A stretch of DNA of 64,000 bases, taken from NCBI RefSeq assembly GCF_003651185.1, contig NZ_RCDC01000004.1, forward strand, positions 1,350,659 to 1,414,658, given 5' to 3'. Both the position numbers and the translations under genes were made by a program. The notes under the pieces are model-generated. The model saw only the letters and a program-made list of their open reading frames with translations, was not told the origin of the DNA and did no database searches. This document shows positions 54,680 through 64,000 of this stretch, piece by piece. The stretch is from Stenotrophomonas rhizophila. Lineage in GTDB: Bacteria; Pseudomonadota; Gammaproteobacteria; Xanthomonadales; Xanthomonadaceae. Every line of letters begins with the position of its first letter. Position 1 is the first letter of the stretch.

Positions 54680-55903
54680 TCACTCGATGGGCGTGAGCAG
54701 GTCGCGGCGGCGTTCGCAGCGCCGCTCCCAGTACCAGAAGACGGCACCGATGGCGAAGAAGCCCGCGTAGCCCAAGGCCAGGTGCATCGGGCTGCTGCTG
54801 AGCATCGGCGAGACCACGCCGGCCACCACCGTGTTGATCATCAGCTGGATGAACATCTGCATCGAGGAGGCCAGGCCGCGCTGATGCGGGTACATGTCCA
54901 GCACGGCCAGCGCCAGGATCGGGAAGATCAAGGCCATGCCGACGCCGCCCAGGAAGATCGGCATCACCGCCCACGGCAGCGCGATCTGCGGTACCGATGC
55001 CACGTAGCCGAAGTTCAACAGCGCCGAGACCGCGCACAACGCAAACCCGATCGCGATCTGTCGCTGCGGCACGATCCGCCCGGCCATGCGCCCGGACAGG
55101 AACGAGCCCACGGTCATGCCGCCGATGGTGGGAATGAACAACCAGGCAAATCCGCCTTCGCCGAGCTTCAGGTGCTGCATCACGAACACCGGCGCCGAGG
55201 CGATATACAGGAAGATGCCGGAGAAATTGAACGCACCGGCTGCAGCAAGACGCAGCAGGCGCGCATTGGAACCCATCCGCGCATAGCTGCGCAGCAGTTC
55301 CCGCATCGACAGTGGCGTGCGCGCCTCGACCGGATGGGTTTCGGGCAGCCACTTGCCGGTGGCCAGCAGCAACACCACGCCGAACAGCACCAGGAACCAG
55401 AAGATCAACGGCCAGTCGCCGCCGCCGAGCAGGATCCAGCCACCGATGATCGGGGCGATCGCCGGGGCGACGCCGAAGATCATCGAGACCTGGCTCATCA
55501 AGCGCTGCGCGTCGGCACCGTGGTACAGATCGCGGATCACGGCGCGGCCGACGATCACACCCACACCGGCCGTCACGCCCTGCAGCGCGCGGAACACCAG
55601 CAACGTGGTCATGTCCCGCGACAGCGCACAGCCGATCGAGGCGCCGATGAACAGCACCAGCCCACCGATGATCACCCGCTTGCGGCCGAACGCATCCGAG
55701 AGCGGGCCGTGGGCCAGGCTCATCAGCCCATAGAACAGCAGGTACACGCTGATGGTCTGCTGCACCGCGACCTGGTCCACCTGCATGCGGTCGCCCAGCA
55801 GCAGGAAGGCGGGAAAGATGGTGTCGATCGAGAACGGACCGAACATCGCCAGGCCTGCGAGCAGCAGGGCCAAGCGGCGGGTCGAGGGTGAGGCGGGCGT
55901 CAT
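54680..55903 (-). CDS. Bcr/CflA-family multidrug efflux MFS transporter
   Basis: 407 residues with twelve membrane helices. MFS motif A appears as GPLSDAFGRKRVIIGG near residue 65, motif B as the RALQGVTAGVGVIVGRAVIRD stretch near 105, and a drug:H+ antiporter-type GVAPAIAPIIGGWILLGGGDW motif C region near 140. It probably exports small cationic or amphiphilic drugs. The start at 55903 was chosen to remove an 11-residue unlikely extension. The gap to the upstream SIP gene (157 bases) shows no obvious promoter. Confidence 0.88.
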   Translation of the reverse strand: MTPASPSTRRLALLLAGLAMFGPFSIDTIFPAFLLLGDRMQVDQVAVQQTISVYLLFYGLMSLAHGPLSDAFGRKRVIIGGLVLFIGASIGCALSRDMTTLLVFRALQGVTAGVGVIVGRAVIRDLYHGADAQRLMSQVSMIFGVAPAIAPIIGGWILLGGGDWPLIFWFLVLFGVVLLLATGKWLPETHPVEARTPLSMRELLRSYARMGSNARLLRLAAAGAFNFSGIFLYIASAPVFVMQHLKLGEGGFAWLFIPTIGGMTVGSFLSGRMAGRIVPQRQIAIGFALCAVSALLNFGYVASVPQIALPWAVMPIFLGGVGMALIFPILALAVLDMYPHQRGLASSMQMFIQLMINTVVAGVVSPMLSSSPMHLALGYAGFFAIGAVFWYWERRCERRRDLLTPIE

Positions 55904-56097
55904 GCGGGCTTCCGTCAGCGGCCATGCGCACTGCACGGCGGGCGCCTGGCCCGGAACGGGCGGCGCCAGATGAATACGAGGATCCAGTGATCATAGGCCT
56001 TTGCCGCCCCCGGCACCATGCCCGGGCCGGGTTTCCGGGGTCCTGCGCGGCTGCGTATTCATGTGCCGGAAAGGCCCAGTGCCCGAAACGGCTGGGC

Positions 56098-56103
56098 TAT
56101 AAT
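56098..56103 (+). promoter_or_regulatory. -10 element of the gcvP promoter
   Basis: A perfect TATAAT lies directly upstream of the glycine riboswitch. The -35 region (about 56075-56080) is weak, so activation or an extended contact may be needed. Confidence 0.6.
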
Positions 56104-56114
56104 CGCCGCGCTAC

Positions 56115-56285
56115 ATGGTGGGAGAAGCGGACACCCGCTGCCGAAGGCGCAACGCCCGTAATCGCTCAGGCCCGATACCACCCGTACCAAAACTCTGGAG
56201 AGACCGGCGAATGCCGGCGCCGAAGGGGCACGAAGCACGCCGATGCGCGCTTTTAAACTCTCAGGCAAAAGGACAGAGGGGCACC
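56115..56285 (+). ncRNA. Tandem glycine riboswitch upstream of gcvP
   Basis: Two consecutive glycine aptamers are visible. The first contains GGGAGA (56120-56125), CCGAAGGCGCAA (56141-56152) and CTCAGG (56165-56170). The second contains CTCTGGAGAGACC (56193-56205), CCGAAGGGGCA (56220-56230) and AACTCTCAGGCAAAAGGACAGAGG (56256-56279, conserved P3/P1 strands). Glycine binding usually activates glycine-cleavage genes. No obvious terminator-antiterminator follows before the gcvP start, about 100 bases further, so control may act on translation. Confidence 0.93.
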
Positions 56286-56383
56286 CAGGAAGACCGCAAG
56301 GTCCGGTGGATCGCTGTCGCCCGCGACGCGCCCTGGCCCGGCCGCCTTCCGAACGTGCGTGCCCACTCTCCGAGATGCCAGCC

Positions 56384-59254
<2,871 letters not shown>

Positions 59255-59280
59255 GCCTCCCTGCCCTGACGCAACAGCAG

Positions 59281-59306
59281 ACGGCCCGCGCAAGCGGGCC
59301 GTTTTT
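59281..59306 (+). terminator. Rho-independent terminator of gcvP
   Basis: A nine-base-pair GC-rich stem (59281-59289 with 59294-59302) on a GCAA loop is followed by TTTTTGTT. Confidence 0.92.
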
Positions 59307-59384
59307 GTTATGGGCTGCTGCCGACTCCCCGTCTCCCGGCTCCTGCGCGCCGTGGAGGAGAGCCGCCTTTGGATTCTGCAGGCT

Positions 59385-59491
59385 GGGCGGGGGTGTGTGG
59401 GTTCGCGGGACACGCCGTGAATCCGTCCATGGAGGCTCATGTCGCGCCATCCATGGCGCTCATGGTCCCGCCAACCCACACACCCCCGCCC
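59385..59491 (-). repeat. Nested inverted-repeat element, copy B (inverted orientation)
   Basis: Outer arms 59385-59411 and 59465-59491 pair almost perfectly over 27 bases and enclose the inner palindrome GCGCCATCCATGGCGC (59444-59459) and, on the minus strand, a GAGCCTCCATGGACGGATTCACGG block. Same design as copies A and C. Confidence 0.85.
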
Positions 59492-59600
59492 TCGACAGCC
59501 TGTCGGCCGCCCATGAAGAAACAAACGCAGATGCCCTGCGGCGGAGATGAGCGTCAGTAGGTCATGCCGTCGTCGCGTCACGTTGCAGTCAATCACCCAG

Positions 59601-59720
59601 GCATCAGCATCAGCATCGGCGTTGGCGTTGGCGTTGGCATTGGCGTTGAACATCGAGCACTGTGCATCGAGCATCGAGCATCGAGCACTGAGTACTTGGC
59701 ACTGAGCACTGAGAATTGAG
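59601..59720 (+). repeat. Hexamer then heptamer tandem repeat array
   Basis: Eight hexamers (59601-59648: GCATCA x2, GCATCG, GCGTTG x3, GCATTG, GCGTTG) are followed by ten heptamers (59651-59720) of consensus CAYYGAG (CATCGAG x4, CACTGAG x3 and variants). The segment is noncoding on both strands by context. It lies between gcvP and the permease. Confidence 0.88.
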
Positions 59721-59776
59721 ATGAACGCCGAGTATCCAGATTCGAGAAGCGAGCAGCGCAGCACCAGCTCGGCTGC

Positions 59777-59807
59777 TTTCTGCTTTGGACTTTCTGCTTT
59801 GGACTTT
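59777..59807 (+). repeat. Direct 14-base repeat
   Basis: Two perfect copies of TTTCTGCTTTGGAC (59777-59790 and 59791-59804) and a trailing TTT. Same repeat-rich intergenic stretch. Confidence 0.85.
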
Positions 59808-59833
59808 CCATCGCCCACCAGCCCCCTGTCAAA

Positions 59834-59945
59834 GGGTGGGCACGGGTGGGTTGGCGGGACCGTGTGTTGCCATGGATGGCAACACACGAGCCTACAGGGA
59901 CGTACTTGCGGCGGGTCCCGACAACCCACCCGTGCCCGCCCCAAC
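59834..59945 (+). repeat. Nested inverted-repeat element, copy C
   Basis: Outer arms 59838-59861 and 59914-59937 pair with few mismatches. Inside lies a 26-base perfect palindrome (59862-59887) centred on CCATGGATGG, then a GAGCCTACAGGGACGTACTTGC block. This is the most complete of the three copies. Confidence 0.85.
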
Positions 59946-59970
59946 CAGCGGACCCCAAAACCTGCGGCTG

Positions 59971-59991
59971 TTAGCTGTTAGCTGTTAGCTG
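59971..59991 (-). repeat. TTAGCTG heptamer repeat spanning the permease stop codon
   Basis: Three exact TTAGCTG units. The TAA stop of the permease gene is the complement of TTA at 59978-59980 in the middle unit, and its last residues (ATANS) are encoded by the third unit and its flank. Because seven is not a multiple of three, the second unit met by the ribosome always presents the stop phase. Confidence 0.85.
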
Positions 59992-61369
59992 TAGCACGCA
60001 CCCGACGCGCGATCTCACTGCTCGCCGCAATCACCACCGTCAGCGCCGCCATCGACAGGAACTGCACCCGCGTGTGCGCTTCGGATAGCAACAGACCGAA
60101 GATCAGCGCCAGCACCCCCAACCCGATCACCGTCAGATACGGATACCCCGCCATCCGGAACGGCAACCGCGTCCCATCCCGGTTCGCACGATGGCGCAGA
60201 ATCAACTGCGACAGCAACGAAATCGTCCACACCAACAGACACGTCGAGCCCACGATGTTGAGCAGCACCGGCAACACCTTGTCCGGGAACACCAGCTCCA
60301 TCACCGTCGCCGCAAAACCGAACAGCACACTGGCCAGCACCGCGATGATCGGCACCTGGCGCGGATCGGTCCAGCCCAGCACCGCCGGCGCCTCGCGGCG
60401 CTGCGCCAGCGAATACATCATCCGCGACGCACCGTAGAGATTGGCGTTCAACGCCGACAGCAGCGCGATCACCGCGATCAGCGTGATCGCCGTCGCCGCG
60501 CCCGGAATCTTGGCCGCTTCCAGCACCGCCGCGAACGGCGACCTGAGTGCCTCGCTGGTCCACGGGACCACCGCGATGATCACGCTCAGCGAGCCGATGT
60601 AGAACACCAGGATGCGCCAGGCCACGGTGCGGATCGCACGGGCGATGCTGCGCTCGGGATCTTCGGTTTCGGCCGCGGCCACCGCCACGATCTCGGTGCC
60701 GCCAAAGGCGAATATCACCACCAGCAGCGCCGCGCCGATCCCGGCCAGGCCCTTGGGCATGAAGCCACCGTGCTCGGTGAAGTTGCGCAGGCCCGGCGAG
60801 GCCACGTCCGGCAGCCAGCCCATCAGCAACGCCACGCCGATCAGGATGAAGCCGACGATCGCGGCCACTTTCAGGATCGCGAACCAGAATTCGAACTCGC
60901 CGAAGTTCTTCACCCCGAGCAGATTGATGGCGGTGAAGAACAGCATGAAGGCCAGCGCCGCCATCGGCACCGGAATCGCCGGCCAGACCGTGGCGAGCAG
61001 GCCGGCCGCACCGACCGCTTCAGCGGCGATCACGATCACCAGCTGCACCCACCACAGCCAGCCCACCGTGGCGCCGGCGGTGGCGCCCATGGCGTCGGCG
61101 GCGTACACCGAGAACGCGCCGCTGGTCGGCTTGGCCGCGGCCATTTCGCCGAGCGCGTTCATCACGATGATCACCAGCGCGCCGGCGACCAGATACGACA
61201 GCAGGACCGCCGGGCCGGCGGCCTGGACGCCCACCCCGGAACCGAGGAACAGGCCGGCGCCGATCGCGCTGCCCAGGCCCATCATGATCAGCTGGCGGGG
61301 CTTGAGCGCGTGTCCCAGGCGGGTATCGGCGGGCGGAGTGGCAGGAGCCGGAGTCTGGGATGCGGGCAT
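59978..61369 (-). CDS. APC-family amino acid permease
   Basis: 463 residues with about twelve membrane helices. The N-terminal GLGSAIGAGLFLGSG block (helix 1, substrate-binding glycine patch) and the conserved ALGEMAAAKPTSGAFSVYA segment match the amino acid transporter (AAT) group of proton symporters such as GABA, proline or aromatic amino acid permeases. Specificity cannot be assigned. Start at 61369 removes a 25-residue extension. Its C terminus and stop codon fall in a heptamer repeat. Confidence 0.9.
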   Translation of the reverse strand: MPASQTPAPATPPADTRLGHALKPRQLIMMGLGSAIGAGLFLGSGVGVQAAGPAVLLSYLVAGALVIIVMNALGEMAAAKPTSGAFSVYAADAMGATAGATVGWLWWVQLVIVIAAEAVGAAGLLATVWPAIPVPMAALAFMLFFTAINLLGVKNFGEFEFWFAILKVAAIVGFILIGVALLMGWLPDVASPGLRNFTEHGGFMPKGLAGIGAALLVVIFAFGGTEIVAVAAAETEDPERSIARAIRTVAWRILVFYIGSLSVIIAVVPWTSEALRSPFAAVLEAAKIPGAATAITLIAVIALLSALNANLYGASRMMYSLAQRREAPAVLGWTDPRQVPIIAVLASVLFGFAATVMELVFPDKVLPVLLNIVGSTCLLVWTISLLSQLILRHRANRDGTRLPFRMAGYPYLTVIGLGVLALIFGLLLSEAHTRVQFLSMAALTVVIAASSEIARRVRATANS

Positions 61370-61450
61370 CGGAATCGATTGGCGGGCAACAAGTGCGACA
61401 CCATACCCTGTCGGCCGCGCGACGGCATAGGCCGGAAGCCCCACCCCGCC

Positions 61451-62161
61451 TCAGGCAGCGGCGCGCTCGCCGATCTGGGCACGGTAGGCCCGCGGCGACA
61501 GCCCGACCTCGGCCTTGAACTTGCGGGTGAAGGCGCTCTGGTCGGTGAAGCCGCAGGCCTGGCCGATGCTGGCGATGCTGTCCGGGCCATGCAGCAGGTG
61601 CACCGCCATCTGGATGCGCAAGCGGGTCAACACCTGTTGCGGGGTCATCTGGAACACCTTGCGGAAGGTGCGCTCCAGCTTGGACAGCGAGAACCCGGTG
61701 ATGTCCAGCAGGGTCTGCATGCGCACGTTCTCGGCGTAATGCGCATTCAGATGGGCAAGGGCCAGGCGCAGCTGTTCGTACTGGGTGCCCAGGCTGTCCT
61801 TCTGGCCCAGGTCGCGCGAGATCCCGATCAGCCCGCGGATCTGCCCCTCCACCAGCAGCGGCCGCTTGCAGGTCAGGCACCAGCCCGGCTCGCGGTTGGC
61901 GAACAGATGCAGTTCCATCAGGTTTTCGATGACCTTGCCAGCCAGCACCTGCTCATCCTGGGTGGCGTAGTCCGCGCCCAGCCCGGTCGGATAGATCTCC
62001 GCCGCGGTGCGTCCGATCACGTCCTTGCGCGACTTCAGGCCCAGCCGGCGCAGCATGGTCTGGTTGATATGCGTGTAGCGCCCGTCGCAGTCCTTCATGA
62101 AGAACAGGACGTCGGGGATCGCATCAAACAGGGCTTCGATGTCGGCGGGTTCAACGCGCAT
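61451..62161 (-). CDS. AraC-family regulator with N-terminal PAS domain
   Basis: 236 residues. A PAS domain (about 5-115: FDAIPDVLFFMKDCDGRYTHIN, VIGRTAAEIYP, PLLVEGQIRGLIGISRDL) is fused to a C-terminal AraC double helix-turn-helix (about 130-232) with DITGFSLSKLERTFRKVF and SIGQACGFTDQSAFTRKFKAEVGLSPRAYR. The PAS part has CLTC (near residue 93), a possible redox or ligand-linked pair. It is divergent from the catalase gene across 182 bases and 81 bases upstream of the permease on the same strand, so either may be its target. Confidence 0.87.
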   Translation of the reverse strand: MRVEPADIEALFDAIPDVLFFMKDCDGRYTHINQTMLRRLGLKSRKDVIGRTAAEIYPTGLGADYATQDEQVLAGKVIENLMELHLFANREPGWCLTCKRPLLVEGQIRGLIGISRDLGQKDSLGTQYEQLRLALAHLNAHYAENVRMQTLLDITGFSLSKLERTFRKVFQMTPQQVLTRLRIQMAVHLLHGPDSIASIGQACGFTDQSAFTRKFKAEVGLSPRAYRAQIGERAAA

Positions 62162-62343
62162 GCGGTTGGGGAGAACAGGGGAAGACGCGCCCAAGGATAC
62201 CTGCCCGCACGCGCGCCACCCAGCGCCGGGGCACCGCATGTGAAGCGCGGGTGCAAGCAGCGCCCGGTTTTCGCACCCTCGATTAACGCCCCGGCCGCCA
62301 GTGTGAAGCGATCCCCCTTCCCGCCAGCTCCCGGAGTCGCCTC
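62162..62343. promoter_or_regulatory. Divergent promoter region between PAS-AraC regulator and catalase
   Basis: 182 bases containing both promoters and GGAG (62334-62337 region) before the catalase ATG. I could not find a convincing OxyR or AraC box. Confidence 0.4.
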
Positions 62344-64000
62344 ATGGCCGCCAGCAAGAAAAGCACGAAGAACGCCCCTGCACCCGCCACCGATGTCCGC
62401 GGCGAGGGGGATGAACTGCACCAGCGTGCGGGCAACGGCCACCCGGTGCTGACCACCAACCAGGGCATCCCGATCGGTGACAACCAGAACTCGCTGCGGG
62501 CCACCCCGCGCGGGCCGACCCTGCTGGAAGACTTCATCCTGCGCGAGAAGATCACCCACTTCGACCATGAGCGCATCCCGGAGCGCATCGTGCATGCGCG
62601 CGGCAGCGCAGCGCACGGTTACTTCGAGCTGACCCGCTCGCTGGGTGAGTACACCCGCGCCCGGATCCTGAGCGAAGTGGGCGTGCGCACCCCGCTGTTC
62701 ACCCGCTTCTCCACCGTGGCCGGCGGCGCCGGTTCGGTCGATACCCCGCGCGATGTGCGCGGCTTCGCGGTGAAGTTCTACACCAAGGAAGGCAACTGGG
62801 ACCTGGTCGGCAACAACATCCCGGTGTTCTTCATCCAGGACGCGATCAAGTTCCCTGACCTGATCCATGCAGTGAAGATGGAGCCGGACCGTGCCTTCCC
62901 GCAGGCGGCCAGCGCACACGATACTTTCTGGGACTTCGTGTCGCTGATGCCCGAATCGATGCACATGATCATGTGGGCGATGAGCGACCGCACGATCCCG
63001 CGCTCGCTGCGCACCATCGAAGGCTTCGGCATCCACAGCTTCCGGCTGATCAACGATGCCGGCGAGTCGACCTTCGTCAAATTCCACTGGCGGCCGAAGC
63101 TGGGTATCCAGTCCACCGTGTGGGATGAGGCGGTCAAGCTGCAGAGCGCGGACAACGACTTCCACCGCCGCGACCTGTTCGAGGCGATCACCGCCGGCGA
63201 TTTCCCCGAGTGGGAGCTGGCGGTGCAGCTGTTCACCGAGGAACAGGCCGAGGCCTTCCCGTTCGACCACCTGGATTCGACCAAGATCATTCCCGAGTCG
63301 CTGGTGCCGCTGACCGTGATCGGACGCATGGTGCTGGACCGCTGGCCGGACAACTTCTTCGCCGAGACCGAGCAGGTCGCCTATTGCCCGGCCAACGTCC
63401 CGCCGGGCATCGACTTCAGCAACGATCCGCTGCTGCAGGGCCGCCTGTTCTCCTATCTGGATACCCAGCTCAGCCGCCTGGGTGGGCCCAACTTCCACCA
63501 GATCCCGGTCAACGCGCCCAAGTGCCCGTTCGCCAACCACCAGCGCGACGGCCACATGCAGATGAACATCCCGAAGGGCCGGGTCGCTTACGATCCCAGC
63601 TCGCTGCAGGGCGACAGCCCGCGTGAGACCGCCGATGGCTTCCCCAGCCATGCCACCGCGCCGGATGACGGCCGCAAGGGCCGCGTGCGCGCGGAGAGCT
63701 TTGCCGATCACTACAGCCAGGCCCGGATGTTCTTCCGCAGCCTGGAAGCCCCGGAGCAGGCGCACCTCGCCTCCGCACTGGTGTTCGAGCTGTCCAAGGT
63801 GGAAACGGTCAAGGTGCGCGAGCGCACCGTGAGTCACCTGCGCAACATCGACGATGCACTCGCCAAGCGCGTGGCCGATGGCCTGGCGATGCCTGCGCTG
63901 CCCGAGCCGGCCGCCACGCAGACCCCGGCGCAGGATTTCCCGAAGGCGCCCGAGGTACGGATCATCGGCCGCACCAAGGACCTGCTCACCGGCCGCTGCA
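62344..64000 (+). CDS. katE: Large-subunit monofunctional catalase (KatE/HPII-like), 3' truncated by window
   Basis: 552 codons are present and the gene runs off the right edge. The Lys- and Ala-rich N-terminal extension (about 1-45) and the region after residue 500 indicate the clade 2 large catalases, which carry a C-terminal flavodoxin-like domain beyond the window. Active-site residues: His84 ([10 protein letters not shown]), Asn157 ([10 protein letters not shown]) and the haem-ligating Tyr371 ([15 protein letters not shown]). Decomposes hydrogen peroxide in the cytoplasm, often in stationary phase. Start has GGAG eight bases upstream. Confidence 0.93.
   Translation, partial: MAASKKSTKNAPAPATDVRGEGDELHQRAGNGHPVLTTNQGIPIGDNQNSLRATPRGPTLLEDFILREKITHFDHERIPERIVHARGSAAHGYFELTRSLGEYTRARILSEVGVRTPLFTRFSTVAGGAGSVDTPRDVRGFAVKFYTKEGNWDLVGNNIPVFFIQDAIKFPDLIHAVKMEPDRAFPQAASAHDTFWDFVSLMPESMHMIMWAMSDRTIPRSLRTIEGFGIHSFRLINDAGESTFVKFHWRPKLGIQSTVWDEAVKLQSADNDFHRRDLFEAITAGDFPEWELAVQLFTEEQAEAFPFDHLDSTKIIPESLVPLTVIGRMVLDRWPDNFFAETEQVAYCPANVPPGIDFSNDPLLQGRLFSYLDTQLSRLGGPNFHQIPVNAPKCPFANHQRDGHMQMNIPKGRVAYDPSSLQGDSPRETADGFPSHATAPDDGRKGRVRAESFADHYSQARMFFRSLEAPEQAHLASALVFELSKVETVKVRERTVSHLRNIDDALAKRVADGLAMPALPEPAATQTPAQDFPKAPEVRIIGRTKDLLTGRC

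Larger units (their letters stand above)
59255..59977. other. Repeat-dense intergenic region between gcvP and the permease
   Basis: The 723-base stretch has no credible gene. It holds the gcvP terminator, inverted-repeat copies B and C, the hexamer/heptamer array, a 14-base direct repeat and the start of the TTAGCTG array. Remaining bases look like spacer. Confidence 0.7.

Noticed and set aside
59601..59720. Possible CRISPR-like array
   Set aside because: Units are contiguous 6- and 7-mers without spacers, and no cas genes are present.

Overview
The window is GC-rich chromosomal DNA (about two-thirds G+C by eye) from a gammaproteobacterium of the Xanthomonadaceae/Lysobacteraceae, most likely Stenotrophomonas or a close relative. 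Support: an rpoE-rseA-mucD cluster running into lepA-lepB-DUF4845-rnc-era-recO, an S-methylthioinosine phosphorylase/Hpt pair, a ligase-associated repair cassette, and short GTAG-headed palindromes of the kind described as SMAG repeats in S. maltophilia. The genus is inferred from gene content and repeats, not from a marker gene. I saw no tRNA, rRNA, insertion sequence, prophage or CRISPR array; nearly all sequence is coding.

Layout. 1-8.2 kb: tail of a phospholipase D enzyme, a membrane-anchored HDOD protein, leucine dehydrogenase, a lipobox-bearing subtilisin autotransporter, acetyl-CoA acetyltransferase and two small Ala-rich lipoproteins. 8.2-15.7 kb: aidB divergent from a tightly overlapping four-gene DNA repair operon (exonuclease, ATP-dependent ligase, Lhr-like helicase, PdeM nuclease). 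15.7-22.2 kb: an FAD monooxygenase, cold-shock protein, the nagZ-hpt-mtnP salvage operon, a FrnE-like thioredoxin-fold protein, a CYTH protein and a secreted unknown. 22.2-24.4 kb: rlmD divergent from an orphan receiver-Hpt protein. 24.4-33.2 kb: a long minus-strand block recO-era-rnc-DUF4845-lepB-lepA and mucD-rseA-rpoE, headed by a recognisable sigma-E-type promoter. 33.4-41.5 kb: fadB-like beta-oxidation protein, two pirins flanking aquaporin Z and a secreted unknown, then cstA-ybdD. 41.6-44.3 kb: secreted unknown and a DUF819 membrane protein. 44.4-50.8 kb: a ColRS-like two-component pair divergent from a lipid A/envelope operon (GT39 glycosyltransferase, PAP2 phosphatase, EptA phosphoethanolamine transferase). 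51-56 kb: M2 dipeptidase-like lipoprotein, small unknown, siderophore-interacting protein, Bcr/CflA efflux pump. 56.1-59.3 kb: tandem glycine riboswitch and gcvP. 59.3-60 kb: a repeat-dense intergenic stretch. 60-64 kb: amino acid permease, PAS-AraC regulator and a divergent large-subunit catalase truncated by the window end.

The most notable non-coding content is (i) three copies of a nested inverted-repeat element (about 50.85, 59.44 and 59.89 kb), (ii) GTAG-type REP palindromes, two of which supply the stop codon of the adjacent gene, and (iii) a compact array of hexamer, heptamer and 14-mer tandem repeats between gcvP and the permease, whose stop codon itself lies in a separate TTAGCTG array. 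The most coherent functional units are the repair island (aidB plus ligase cassette), the ColRS/lipid A locus and the envelope-stress block. I found no clearly unprecedented multi-gene system; the least explained signals are the nested repeats and a few secreted proteins without recognisable family.
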